Source of the DNA: an uncultured Christensenellaceae bacterium
Lineage (GTDB): Bacteria > Bacillota > Clostridia > Christensenellales > UBA3700
Assembly: GCA_944383895.1 (NCBI GenBank)
Contig: CALWRH010000009.1
Span: 1 to 64,000, forward strand
DNA: 64,000 nt
Direction of reading: 5' to 3'
Numbering within the stretch: position 1 is the stretch's first letter; each line of letters starts with the position of its first letter. The notes under the pieces were generated by a model. That model saw nothing but the letters and a program-made list of their open reading frames with translations. It ran no database searches and was not told the origin of the DNA. Below, piece by piece: positions 8,510-17,383 of the stretch. The translations under genes were made by a program, and so were the position numbers.

Positions 8510-9081
8510 ACATTTATCTCGAACTCTTTCTCGTTTTTCTCAAGATAGGCGCGGTATCCTTCGGCGGCGGATACGGTATGATATCGTTTATTCAGCAGGA
8601 AGTCGTTTCACGCGGATGGCTTGATTACGATACGCTCTGGAATTATATCGCGATCGCAGAATCCACTCCCGGACCGATAGCAGTAAATATAGCTACGTTT
8701 ATAGGCAGTAATCAAGCTGGTTTCCTGGGCAGCCTTCTGGCAACGTTGGGCATAGTTCTGCCTGCGTTCTGCATAATTCTCATCATAGCGACCGTATTCA
8801 AGAACTTCGCAAAAAACAAATACGTCAAAGCGGCTTTCGAGGGTATTACGCCCGTGATATGGGGACTTATTATATCCACGGGACTTCTGCTCGTCGTACA
8901 GTGCCTTTACGCAAATTACAAGAATTTCGAAGTCGCTGGCACGTTCAATTGGCACGCTCTGATAATATTTGCTATCGTCGGCGTTACAATGATAGTGTAC
9001 AGGCTGATAAAGAAAAAGAGCATGCCCCCGATAGCTACTATACTTGTGTCCGCTGTTGCAGGTATGATATATTTTATTTAG
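8506..9081 (+). CDS. CHR (chromate) family transporter, second half
   Basis: Partner of the preceding CHR protein (191 aa, the standard short-chain length). It repeats the family motifs: AVSFGGGYGMISFIQQE and IAESTPGPIAVNIATFIGS, with about six hydrophobic segments. The two halves probably assemble in antiparallel fashion to form one transporter. ATGA overlap with the upstream gene indicates coupling; the ribosome site is GGAGGACGAGAC inside the upstream tail. Confidence 0.9.
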   Translation: MNIYLELFLVFLKIGAVSFGGGYGMISFIQQEVVSRGWLDYDTLWNYIAIAESTPGPIAVNIATFIGSNQAGFLGSLLATLGIVLPAFCIILIIATVFKNFAKNKYVKAAFEGITPVIWGLIISTGLLLVVQCLYANYKNFEVAGTFNWHALIIFAIVGVTMIVYRLIKKKSMPPIATILVSAVAGMIYFI

Positions 9082-9161
9082 ACAAAAGTAAGGACTGATT
9101 ATAATATGTAAAAACGCATTGCGTCGTAAAGATAGCGGATGCGTAACAGAGTAAAACGGTT

Positions 9162-9470
9162 ATGAAAAATTGCAGAATAACAGTAATAAGAAAAGCGAGA
9201 TACGACGATCTGATAGAAAAATACGAGAATCCTATCGAACACGCCTGCGATCTCGAGGAGGGCGACGTCTTCGTTTCTCTGAACGGAGAAAAGCCTGACG
9301 GACTCTGCGAGAGCGCGTGGGAAAGCATGAAAAATTTCGTAAAAGAGCTTGCAGATGGCGGCGGAAATTTTTACGACGGCTGGATGAAAGATCCGTATTC
9401 TGCGATGATATCGTGCAACGACGGCTTCAGACCCGTAAGTTTTTTAATCGAAACGTTGAAAGAGGATTGA
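9162..9470 (+). CDS. TIGR04076 family protein
   Basis: Small protein (102 aa) of the TIGR04076 family, whose function is not known. The pattern is an N-terminal KNCRITVIRKARYDDL strand-helix, a central ACDLEEGDVF region, and a C-terminal SCNDGFRPVSFLIETL close to the family signature. It has no signal or membrane segment. It lies 80 nt after the CHR pair and 9 nt before the next gene on the same strand. Confidence 0.75.
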   Translation: MKNCRITVIRKARYDDLIEKYENPIEHACDLEEGDVFVSLNGEKPDGLCESAWESMKNFVKELADGGGNFYDGWMKDPYSAMISCNDGFRPVSFLIETLKED

Positions 9471-9479
9471 GGTGGGATC

Positions 9480-9941
9480 ATGAATCAATTGGAACTGCTT
9501 GAAAAACTGCAGGATCATTTGCGCCGGGCAAAGCTGGATACCATGCTGACCGAAGTGCACGGCGTCAACGTGCTCAAAGTCACGTTGGTAGGCTTGGGAG
9601 ATAAAGAACAGGGCAGCGCTATCGCCGAAATAAATTTCATGAATTTCGACGAGATGGACGCGCCCGTATTTCAGATTTTTACCACGGTTGCGCTCAATAT
9701 AGACGAAAGCAACATAGAACCCTGCATAATTGAGCTCAGCAAATACAATCTCGAATACGTTCTTATCGGGACTTTTCAGGTGTACGCTCCGTACAGACAG
9801 ATATATCACCGCTACACGCAGGTGCTTATCGGCAGCGACGAAGAACAGACAGAGCAGGCGAAAGCCGCGCTCGACCTTGTGGCTACGCAGATATCCGCGG
9901 CTTACGACGATATTCTTGCTTACGCCGAGGATGCGAGTTGA
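9480..9941 (+). CDS. Hypothetical protein (153 aa)
   Basis: Not recognised with confidence. An acidic soluble protein with alternating helices and strands: an N-terminal helix (NQLELLEKLQDHLRRAKLD), a beta-rich middle (FQIFTTVALNI, EYVLIGTFQVYAP) and a C-terminal helix. This layout recalls YbjN or secretion-chaperone folds, but no motif proves it. The ribosome site GAGGTGGGATC precedes the ATG. It is the last gene before paired terminators. Confidence 0.6.
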   Translation: MNQLELLEKLQDHLRRAKLDTMLTEVHGVNVLKVTLVGLGDKEQGSAIAEINFMNFDEMDAPVFQIFTTVALNIDESNIEPCIIELSKYNLEYVLIGTFQVYAPYRQIYHRYTQVLIGSDEEQTEQAKAALDLVATQISAAYDDILAYAEDAS

Positions 9942-9963
9942 ACATCGGCTTGATTAAATATTG

Positions 9964-10035
9964 ATCCGCATGCTGTCTGCGTGCGGATTTTTATTGTTAC
10001 ACAATAAAAAAGACGGGGCAATGCCTCGTCTTTTT
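9964..10035. terminator. Paired terminators between convergent genes
   Basis: ATCCGCA/TGCGGAT followed by TTTTT (9964-9992) ends the + strand operon. AAAAAGACG...CGTCTTTTT (10006-10035) is a bidirectional hairpin that also ends the M28 peptidase gene on -. Confidence 0.85.
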
Positions 10036-10059
10036 GTTTGTATACCGCTTTGAAAGCTT

Positions 10060-11331
10060 TTATTTTGCGTTACGCTTATCGTCGTATTCCGCTACTGCAT
10101 CGACGGTCTTGACGAGAAGTTCGAAAGAGTCCGCAAGTACGTCTTCGTCAAGGTTTTCGACGGTGTCCTTTATCGTGTGATAATAATCCGTCGTGGTCGG
10201 GTTCTGCGCGTTCAGAGTTACGGTTTTTATGCCTATGCGCGAAAGAGGAGTGGAGTCGCAGCCGCCTGCGGGGTTCTTGATGATACTCGGCTTGAGGTTC
10301 ATATCCTCCATTACCTTATAACATACGTCGGTCAGATCTTTGTCGAAAGTACTTCTCAGCCACACGTCGCCGTTGACTACGTTGTAATAGTCTGCGTCTC
10401 TGAAAGAGTCGAGATTGAGGACGTATGTACGGTCGTTGAAGAATCCGTCGTCTTTATGCTTTTCGCAGAAGGCGGAGGCGCCTTTGAGTCCTGCCTCTTC
10501 GCTGCCGAATCCCATGCAGACTATGCGGCAGTCCTTGGGAGCTTTGTCGGGATTTTCTTTGTAATATTTCGCAATCGCGACGGCAAGCGCGCATCCTGTC
10601 AGATTGTCCATTGCTCCGGGGGACGCTTTGGTTTTGTCCCACGTCAGATAAATGCTGAGCCAATAACAGCCGGGCAGACACAGGAGGGGGAGGAAGTACA
10701 GCACGATCCTGAAAATGTCGAGGCCGCTGTATTCTTCGAGCGACGCTATTTCTTTGATCGACATAAAGCTGATGTTGCCTACGCAAATAGCCACTACCGA
10801 AATGATCATGATCGCCAATATACTGACGACGCCGATAACTGTTTTGGGTATGGCTGTTTTGGGATTTGTCAGAGAAAGATTCCAGTTCCAGCTGCTGTCC
10901 ATGTGTCCTGCAAGAACGATCGTGCGTTTTGTTTCTCCGCTTGCGGGATCGACGCTGTTGTATACGTTCTGCGATTGTCCCTTCCTGAACAGGAAGTCCA
11001 TTTTTGCTGAATATGTAAACACCTGTACCGCTGCGAGAATAAAGTCGAACACAGTCGTGATAAGGCTTGCGATAGGCGATACATAGTACAGTCCGAAGCT
11101 GATAATTCCAATAAGTCCGAGTATCGGGATCGCTGCAATGGATGCGCGGGGAGCGCATGTGAAAGTTTCCGTAACGGAAGGCTTGCCCGTTGCCTTTTCC
11201 ATCTTGTCTGCAATGATCTTTGCACCGAGTTTTTCTTCGGGCGACGTAGGCAGACGCGGACCCGTCTTGTCTATGACGTCTTTTGCAAATTCAATGACGA
11301 ACTTTGCGTTTTCTCGTTTGATTTTTTCCAT
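10060..11331 (-). CDS. Membrane-anchored M28 family zinc aminopeptidase
   Basis: Peptidase of the M28 family (423 aa) using two zinc ions. Candidate ligands are His in LAGHMDSS, Asp in GAMDNLTG, Glu pair in GFGSEEAGLKG, Asp in NLDSFRD and His in DYYHTIKD. Unusual for M28, the protein has two hydrophobic pairs: about residues 75-115 before the first ligand and a further pair before GAMDNLTG. This suggests a membrane-embedded enzyme with the active site formed by split segments. The start at 11331 has AAGGGAG upstream; the upstream ATG at 11349 is less likely. Confidence 0.85.
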   Translation of the reverse strand: MEKIKRENAKFVIEFAKDVIDKTGPRLPTSPEEKLGAKIIADKMEKATGKPSVTETFTCAPRASIAAIPILGLIGIISFGLYYVSPIASLITTVFDFILAAVQVFTYSAKMDFLFRKGQSQNVYNSVDPASGETKRTIVLAGHMDSSWNWNLSLTNPKTAIPKTVIGVVSILAIMIISVVAICVGNISFMSIKEIASLEEYSGLDIFRIVLYFLPLLCLPGCYWLSIYLTWDKTKASPGAMDNLTGCALAVAIAKYYKENPDKAPKDCRIVCMGFGSEEAGLKGASAFCEKHKDDGFFNDRTYVLNLDSFRDADYYNVVNGDVWLRSTFDKDLTDVCYKVMEDMNLKPSIIKNPAGGCDSTPLSRIGIKTVTLNAQNPTTTDYYHTIKDTVENLDEDVLADSFELLVKTVDAVAEYDDKRNAK

Positions 11332-11591
11332 AAACACTCCCTTATGCATTTAATAGTTTCATTATAGCATAGCGGCAATTGCCAAAACAATAGAAAGCCG
11401 AAACTAATTTTTTGAAATAATCGTACAAATCAAAGGGAAACGTCTTGTATTACCCATATAGAAAAAACACGATAAATAAAGGGCAAAACGGCTGAAAATT
11501 GGTCATGCAATGTAAAAAATTAATCATTGACTACACGCGCTGAAAGTGTTAAACTATATATAATGATTTTGTAATTATAGGAGGAATCACA

Positions 11592-13178
11592 ATGAAGGTT
11601 ACATATACCGAGCTCAAAGGCAAACAGGAAGCAGGTTACGGCGTTACCAGATGGGCTAATGCCAAAGAGATCAACGCAAGCCTTAAAGAGCTTACCGACG
11701 CCAACATATACAGCGTGCCGAAGGAAGAGTATGACAAGATAGTTTCTGAATACTATGACAAGAAATGCTCTAAGTCCAAGGCAATTACCGCAGAGGCAAA
11801 AGAGTACATCCCCGGCGGCGTACAGCACAATCTTGCGTTCAACAAGCCGTTCCCGATGTGCATGGTCAAGGCGGAGGGCGCGTATCTGACCGACATTGAC
11901 GGCAATCAATATATCGACTTCCTGCAGGCAGGCGGTCCGACTATCCTCGGCAGCAATTTTCCTGCGGTAAGAGACGAAGCGATAAAACTCATCAAGGAGT
12001 GCGGACCCGTTACCGGTCTTTTCCACGAGGCGGAGCTCCTTATCGCAAAAGAGATAAACAAGCACATGCCTAACGTTGAGAAATTCCGTATGCTGGGCAG
12101 CGGTACTGAATCCGTCATGGCTGCTATCCGTATCGCAAGATGCGCTACCAAGAACAAGAGAATAATCAAGGTAGGCGGCGCATATCACGGCTGGTCCGAC
12201 CAGATGGTTTACGGACTTAAAGTTCCCGGTACCAGACAGTTCCTCGAGTCTCACGGTATTCCTAACAACATTTTCTCCGTTGTGGACGAAGTAAGACCCA
12301 ACGATCTCAACATGCTCGAGACTTACCTCAAGCTCAACAAGATGAGAGGAGGCACAGCTGCAGTCATCGTAGAGCCTGTAGGACCCGAGTCCGGTACCAG
12401 ACCCGTTGACTGGGATTACAATGCAAACGTCAGAAAGCTTTGCGACGAATACGGATGTCTGTTCATATTCGACGAAGTCGTTACCGGTTTCAGAGTCGGT
12501 CTCGGCGGCGCGCAGGGCTTGTTCGGCGTAAAACCCGACCTTACCGTTTTCGGAAAGATCGTTGCAGGCGGATATCCTGCGGCAGGCGGCGTAGGCGGCA
12601 AGAGAGAATACGTCAACCTTATGGCGGCAGGCGTTGCAGGCGGCATGAAGAAAGCTTACGTCGGCGGTACGCTGGCAGCTAACCCGCTTTCCGCTATGGC
12701 AGGTTATGTCGCTATCAAAGAGATCGCAAAGAACAATGCTTGCGTAAAAGCAGGTCTTGCGGGCAACAGACTTACCGACGGTCTCGTAAGACTTATCGAC
12801 GCTTACAAACTGCCTTACGTTGCATATAACCAGGGCTCTATCGTTCACCTCGAGTGCACGGGCGCAATGAGCTACGACTTCTCGTCCATGAACATCCTCA
12901 ACCTGCTCAAGGTCCTCAAGAAGAAAGACATGATCATGGTAAGAAAAGAGGCTATGGAACACATGGGCGCTGCTTACATGTCTCGCGGCATAGTTACTCT
13001 CGCAGGCAGCCGTCTGTACACCTCTATGGCAGATACCGACGAAATCATCGACGAGGCACTCAACCGTTTCGAAGACGTATTCAAGCTCGTCAAAGAGCGC
13101 AAGACTCCGATGGAGCAGCAGGTTGCGGAATATCGCGCAAGAAAAGAGGCTTCCAAAGCGGCAGCGGCAAAGAAATAA
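11592..13178 (+). CDS. Class III PLP-dependent aminotransferase (GSA aminomutase-like)
   Basis: PLP fold-type I aminotransferase related to glutamate-1-semialdehyde aminomutase. The active-site Lys is in VFGKIVAGGYPAAGG; IFDEVVTGFRVG supplies the PLP-contacting Asp; MLGSGTESVMAAIRIAR and GGAYHGWSD are family motifs. At 528 aa it is about 100 residues longer than HemL, with an extra N-terminal 50 residues and a Lys/Ala-rich tail. No other heme genes are near. It heads a group with a sugar kinase and two class II aldolases, so an amino sugar or amino polyol substrate is more likely. Codon use (ATC, AAG, CTC) is biased, implying high expression. Confidence 0.85.
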   Translation: MKVTYTELKGKQEAGYGVTRWANAKEINASLKELTDANIYSVPKEEYDKIVSEYYDKKCSKSKAITAEAKEYIPGGVQHNLAFNKPFPMCMVKAEGAYLTDIDGNQYIDFLQAGGPTILGSNFPAVRDEAIKLIKECGPVTGLFHEAELLIAKEINKHMPNVEKFRMLGSGTESVMAAIRIARCATKNKRIIKVGGAYHGWSDQMVYGLKVPGTRQFLESHGIPNNIFSVVDEVRPNDLNMLETYLKLNKMRGGTAAVIVEPVGPESGTRPVDWDYNANVRKLCDEYGCLFIFDEVVTGFRVGLGGAQGLFGVKPDLTVFGKIVAGGYPAAGGVGGKREYVNLMAAGVAGGMKKAYVGGTLAANPLSAMAGYVAIKEIAKNNACVKAGLAGNRLTDGLVRLIDAYKLPYVAYNQGSIVHLECTGAMSYDFSSMNILNLLKVLKKKDMIMVRKEAMEHMGAAYMSRGIVTLAGSRLYTSMADTDEIIDEALNRFEDVFKLVKERKTPMEQQVAEYRARKEASKAAAAKK

Positions 13179-13210
13179 GCAAGATACGGATTTTAATATC
13201 CTGTGCGGAC

Positions 13211-13243
13211 GGGTTGCACACCGACAAGGTGCGCAACCCTTTT
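13211..13243 (+). terminator. Hairpin between aminotransferase and kinase genes
   Basis: GGGTTGC-A-CACC and GGTG-C-GCAACCC form a stem followed by TTTT. It would end or attenuate the aminotransferase transcript and lower expression of the kinase-aldolase genes. Confidence 0.7.
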
Positions 13244-13303
13244 CCATATATTTTCTGAAACACAATATATTTTGAAAACATACGACATCGAGGAGTGAAT
13301 TTT

Positions 13304-14845
13304 ATGGGCAGATACATTATCGCGCACGATATGGGCACGAGCTCTGACAAAGCGGTGCTTGTGGATTTCGAAGGTCATATCATAGGCACTAAGACAGAGC
13401 CTTATCCGACCTATTATCCCAGCCCCGGATTTGTGGAGCAGAATCCCGACGAATATTGGAACGCTGTTTGCGAGGCTACCAAAAAATTGGTCGAAGAACA
13501 GAAGATCGATCCCGCAGACGTAAAAGGCGTTGTATTTTCTACTCAGGCAATGGGCATTATACCGATCGATCAGTGGGGCAACGTTCTCCACAACAACATA
13601 ACCTGGGTCGACGGCAGAGCTGAAAATCAGGCACGCTCTATTATGCGCAAATTCGGCGGCAAACGCATATTCAAACTTCTTGCGGGCACGCCGATAATGG
13701 GCAAGGATGTTATAGCAAAACTTATCTGGCTCAAAGAAGAACGTCCCGACGTATACAACAATACGAAATACTTCCTCGACGTAAACGGATATCTGAAATT
13801 CAAGTGCACGGGCGAGATGGTCGCGGAATACAGCGGCGCGTCAAGCTACGGTCTCGATCTCAAGAAAAAGACGTGGCTGTCCGTACTCAGCCTTACGGGG
13901 CTCGATATGTCCAAACTTCCGCCGCTCGTCAAGAGTACGGATCAGATCGGCGCGGGACTTACTGCCAAGGCTGCAGAAAAGATGGGACTTCTCGAAGGTA
14001 CGGCGGTATTCGGCGGCTGCGACGATACGCAGAGCGCGTGCGTAGGCAGCGGTATGAACGGAGACGGCGACATACATATTTATCTCGGCACTTCGGCATG
14101 GGTCGGCGCGGCAAGCAAGGATCAGACGGCTTTCAAGCACGGCGCGGCGGCGATCCAGAGCGCGGACGTAAATATGAACCTCGTAGTAGGCATTACAGAG
14201 GCGGCAGGCAGCAATATCCAATGGCTTATCGATCAGTTCTTCCGCACAGAGCAGAAGGAACTCGGCGACGGTATATACGCATACATGGATAAAGTAATCG
14301 AGAGCATACCCGCGGGCAGCAATCACCTTATCTGCACGCCGTGGATGCTCGGCGAGAGATGCCCCGTCAGCACTACGACGACGCGTGCGACTCTGTTCAA
14401 TATAGGACCCGAACACACCAGAGAGCACCTGATGAGGGCGGTTTACGAAGGTATAGGATACAACCTTAGATGGATACTCGAAAACTTTGAAAAGGATTAC
14501 GGTTTCCATTGCAGACAGTTCCGCATAATCGGCGGCGGCGCGCTGGACAACGCGTGGATGCAGATCATTGCGGATATAACGGGCGCGGAATTCGCTATCG
14601 TGGACAATCCGCGCAACGCAGGCGCTCTCGGCGCCGCGATAATCGCGCTTATAGGACTCGGAGAACTCGAGAATTTCGAGGCGGCGAAACAGTTTGTCAA
14701 AGAAAGCAAGACTTATCGCCCCAATTCCGTAAACGCGCATATTTACGACGAAATGTTCATGACGTACAAGAGACTTTATAAGAGCCTCAAGAGAACGTAT
14801 TATAAGGCAAACGCATTGAGATTCGGAGGACAGGACAATGATTGA
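13304..14845 (+). CDS. FGGY-family carbohydrate kinase
   Basis: Sugar or polyol kinase (513 aa) of the FGGY family, closest in style to xylulokinases. The ATP-binding N-terminal motif is AHDMGTSSDKAVLVD, with GGCDDTQSACVGSG in the middle and the C-terminal adenosine region IIGGGALDNAWMQIIAD. ATG 13304 has GAGGAG 8 nt upstream. Its stop overlaps the next gene by 8 nt. With two aldolases directly downstream, it probably phosphorylates a ketose or keto-polyol that is then cleaved. The exact substrate cannot be read from the sequence. Confidence 0.88.
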   Translation: MGRYIIAHDMGTSSDKAVLVDFEGHIIGTKTEPYPTYYPSPGFVEQNPDEYWNAVCEATKKLVEEQKIDPADVKGVVFSTQAMGIIPIDQWGNVLHNNITWVDGRAENQARSIMRKFGGKRIFKLLAGTPIMGKDVIAKLIWLKEERPDVYNNTKYFLDVNGYLKFKCTGEMVAEYSGASSYGLDLKKKTWLSVLSLTGLDMSKLPPLVKSTDQIGAGLTAKAAEKMGLLEGTAVFGGCDDTQSACVGSGMNGDGDIHIYLGTSAWVGAASKDQTAFKHGAAAIQSADVNMNLVVGITEAAGSNIQWLIDQFFRTEQKELGDGIYAYMDKVIESIPAGSNHLICTPWMLGERCPVSTTTTRATLFNIGPEHTREHLMRAVYEGIGYNLRWILENFEKDYGFHCRQFRIIGGGALDNAWMQIIADITGAEFAIVDNPRNAGALGAAIIALIGLGELENFEAAKQFVKESKTYRPNSVNAHIYDEMFMTYKRLYKSLKRTYYKANALRFGGQDND

Positions 14846-15467
14846 CAACAAGACAAAAGAAGTGGTAATGCAGTATGCGGCTAAGATAGTCGCTGAGGGC
14901 ATGAACGGCAAGGGAGACCGCATTGCGATGCGTACAAAGGACGGCTTTTGCGTGAACGATGCGTCGGCAGCTCTCGACACGCTTAAAGAAGAAGATCTCA
15001 TCGAACTTCCGCTCGATACGGATGACAAGGATTTTGCCGTAATAGCGAAACTTTTCAGCAAGCGTCCCGAGATTCACGCACTGCTTTATACTCACGCGCC
15101 TTTCGTATGCGCGGTAGCGAGAGCAAAGGCGACTATTCCCGCAGTGCTTGACGATATGACTCAGATAGTCGGACTCAACTGCAAGACGTGCAAGAGCGCA
15201 ACGACGGACGATCTCGTAAAAGGACTCAGAAAGAGAAATTCAGTGCTCGTACCGGGCGGCGGCGCGCTTACCGTGGGCAGGACCATGGACGAGGCTTATA
15301 CCTGCGCGCTCGTACTCGACAAGGCGAGCCACGCTTACGTCTGCGGCAGCGTTATCGGCGGCAACAAGATAATAAATTGCATCGAGGCAAAACTCATGAA
15401 CTTCATCTATCAGAAGAAGTACAGCAAGGTAAATCAGGAAAACATCTCAAAAAGGGAGGGCGAATAA
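14838..15467 (+). CDS. Class II aldolase/adducin-like protein, metal site lost
   Basis: FucA/AraD-fold protein (209 aa) without the usual zinc ligands. The first His of the HxH pair is Tyr84 (YTHAPF, only His86 remains). The NHG position reads VPGGGALTVGR, and the catalytic Glu of the SSE motif is not found before KRPEIHALLY. It overlaps the kinase by 8 nt and lies one codon space before an intact paralogue. It is best read as a non-catalytic partner subunit or a regulator; a different chemistry cannot be excluded. Confidence 0.8.
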   Translation: MIDNKTKEVVMQYAAKIVAEGMNGKGDRIAMRTKDGFCVNDASAALDTLKEEDLIELPLDTDDKDFAVIAKLFSKRPEIHALLYTHAPFVCAVARAKATIPAVLDDMTQIVGLNCKTCKSATTDDLVKGLRKRNSVLVPGGGALTVGRTMDEAYTCALVLDKASHAYVCGSVIGGNKIINCIEAKLMNFIYQKKYSKVNQENISKREGE

Positions 15468-15468
15468 G

Positions 15469-16125
15469 ATGGCTTGGACTAAGGAAGAAGAACTCAGACT
15501 GCGCAAGGTCATCAAGGACAGCGGCGTAAATCTGCTCAAAGAAAATCTGGTACAGGGTACCTGGGGAAATACGGCGGTAAGACTCGACGAGGATCATATG
15601 CTCGTGACTCCCACCGGTCTTGACTACGTTGCACTTCAGCCCGAAGACATGCCCGTAGTTCAGATAAGCGATACGTCCGTATGGAGCAACGGCAAGAAAC
15701 CGACCAGCGAAAGAAAGATACACGCTGCCATCATGAGCGACAGACCCGAGATCAACGCGACGATACACTCTCACCCCGTATGGTGTTCAGTGCTTGCGTC
15801 CGCGCGCATCGAACTTCCCGTAATGAGTGACGAAATGCAGAAACTCGTCGGCGGACCCGCACGCGTGGGAGCTTACGGCTTGCCGGGCACGAAGACTCTC
15901 AAAGAAGGTACGGTTGCCGCTATGAAAGGCAGAAACGCTTGCTTTATGGCAAATCACGGCGTATTCTGCGCGGGCAGAGATATGGACGAGGCTTTCGAGA
16001 TCATCCGCGTTATGGAGAAGAGTTGCAGAGAATATATCAAGCAATGCACTCTCAAGATCACGGGACAGCTCGAATACAGCGACGAACTGCTGTTCGATTA
16101 TTTCGTAAGTAAATATGGCAAATAA
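15469..16125 (+). CDS. Class II aldolase (FucA/AraD family), intact
   Basis: Zinc-dependent aldolase or epimerase (218 aa) that would cleave a phosphorylated sugar, probably to DHAP and an aldehyde. Candidate metal ligands are His100 and His102 (ATIHSHPVW) and His163 (FMANHGVFCAG). Glu81 in PTSERKIH is the likely catalytic acid. GGGAGG precedes the start. It directly follows the degenerate paralogue, and its last codons overlap mrnC by 11 nt. The pairing suggests a mixed active/inactive oligomer. Confidence 0.88.
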   Translation: MAWTKEEELRLRKVIKDSGVNLLKENLVQGTWGNTAVRLDEDHMLVTPTGLDYVALQPEDMPVVQISDTSVWSNGKKPTSERKIHAAIMSDRPEINATIHSHPVWCSVLASARIELPVMSDEMQKLVGGPARVGAYGLPGTKTLKEGTVAAMKGRNACFMANHGVFCAGRDMDEAFEIIRVMEKSCREYIKQCTLKITGQLEYSDELLFDYFVSKYGK

Positions 16126-16549
16126 AACGGACTTTCTGCCTTTGGCGGGACATACCGTAACTGAAAAACAGGCGCGGGAGCTCAACCCTCTAGTGCTTGC
16201 GTATATAGGCGACAGCGTGCAGATGCTGTACGTCCGCACCCGTACCGCGCTCGAGTCGGGTTGCAAGGCGGGCGTTCTGCACAAGATGGTTTCTCAGGAA
16301 GTCAAGGCGCACTCGCAGGCAGTCGCGGCTGAAAAGATAATGCCGTTGCTCACCGAAGAGGAGCAGGGCGTCTATCGCCGCGCTAAAAACAGCCATACCA
16401 ACAATATAGCAAAAAACGCTACGAGCGTCGATTACAGAAAAGCGAGCGGACTTGAAGCTCTGATAGGATATCTGTATATCAGCGGGCAGAACGAAAGGCT
16501 CAGAGAACTGCTTGAAAAAGCGTCTGAAGACGCAGACAATGCGGACTGA
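16115..16549 (+). CDS. mrnC: Mini-ribonuclease 3
   Basis: Mini-III matures 23S rRNA ends in Bacillota; it is an RNase III catalytic domain without the dsRNA-binding domain. At 144 aa it is full length. The conserved ELNPLVLAYIGDSVQMLYVR carries the catalytic Asp, and KASGLEALIGYLYISG carries the second acidic site. It overlaps the aldolase by 11 nt and starts the housekeeping run mrnC-thyX-rlmB-sigH, the same order seen in other Clostridia. Confidence 0.93.
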   Translation: MANKTDFLPLAGHTVTEKQARELNPLVLAYIGDSVQMLYVRTRTALESGCKAGVLHKMVSQEVKAHSQAVAAEKIMPLLTEEEQGVYRRAKNSHTNNIAKNATSVDYRKASGLEALIGYLYISGQNERLRELLEKASEDADNAD

Positions 16550-16651
16550 AAAGAATTTGTTTGTAACTTCTGCATATTAAAATAAGGCGATTTATTGCCG
16601 TCGTCCGCAAAAACGTGCGGACGCGTTAACATAAGAATAAGGAGAAAGACT

Positions 16652-17383
16652 ATGCCACAGGTCAAACCCAAGGTAGTATTACTCAGTCATACGCCCAATC
16701 CTGAGCAGAGCGTCGCGCTTGCGGCAAAGCTCTGTTACAGCGATGCGGATATAATGGATCTCAAAGGAGGCGTCGATCAGAGCGACGTATCCAAGTTTAT
16801 AGCAAGACTCGTTTCTATGGGACATCTTTCGCCGATAGAGCACGCGTCTTTTACTTTCGGAATAGAAGGCGTTTCGAGAAGCCTTCTTGCACAGATAACA
16901 CGTCACCGTATCGCAAGTTTCAGCGTTAAATCTCAGAGATACGTTGCGGCGAACAAAAAAGGCTCTTTCAATTACGTCATACCCGAGTCAATTGAAGAAC
17001 TCGGTGCGGAATACGTCGAAAAATTCAAAAAGCAGATGGACGTATTGCAGGGCTGGTACGACGAGTGGCAGCAACTGCTCGGCGGAGATTGCGAAAAGTC
17101 CAACGAAGACGCGCGTTTTGTTCTCCCAAATGCGGCAGAAACCAAAATGGTAGTTACTATGAACGCGAGAGAGCTCATGCATTTCTTCAGCCTGAGATGT
17201 TGCAACAGAGCGCAGTGGGAAATACGCGACGTCGCGTGGCAGATGCTCGCGCTCGTTACCAAAGTCGCGCCGACTCTGTTTGAAAACTGCGGACCTTCGT
17301 GCGTAAAAGGCGCATGCGCAGAAGGCAAGATGAGCTGCGGAAAGATGCTCGAAGTCAGAGAAAAGAGGAAAAACCTGAAATAA
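16652..17383 (+). CDS. thyX: Flavin-dependent thymidylate synthase
   Basis: Makes dTMP from dUMP with FAD and methylene-tetrahydrofolate. The ThyX signature RHRxxSxxxxSxR is present as RHRIASFSVKSQR; SPIEHASFTFGIEGVSR and the C-terminal LRCCNRAQWEIR are also typical. It is 243 aa. The ATG at 16652 has AAGGAG upstream. A GC-rich hairpin CGTCCGC/GCGGACG (16602-16623) lies in the leader. The stop overlaps rlmB (TAATG). Confidence 0.95.
   Translation: MPQVKPKVVLLSHTPNPEQSVALAAKLCYSDADIMDLKGGVDQSDVSKFIARLVSMGHLSPIEHASFTFGIEGVSRSLLAQITRHRIASFSVKSQRYVAANKKGSFNYVIPESIEELGAEYVEKFKKQMDVLQGWYDEWQQLLGGDCEKSNEDARFVLPNAAETKMVVTMNARELMHFFSLRCCNRAQWEIRDVAWQMLALVTKVAPTLFENCGPSCVKGACAEGKMSCGKMLEVREKRKNLK

Noticed and set aside
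11520-13265. 581-codon open frame on minus opposite the aminotransferase
   Set aside because: Shadow of a codon-biased gene; Cys/Ser/Val-rich with no domain, no ribosome site, and the + strand gene has clear PLP motifs.
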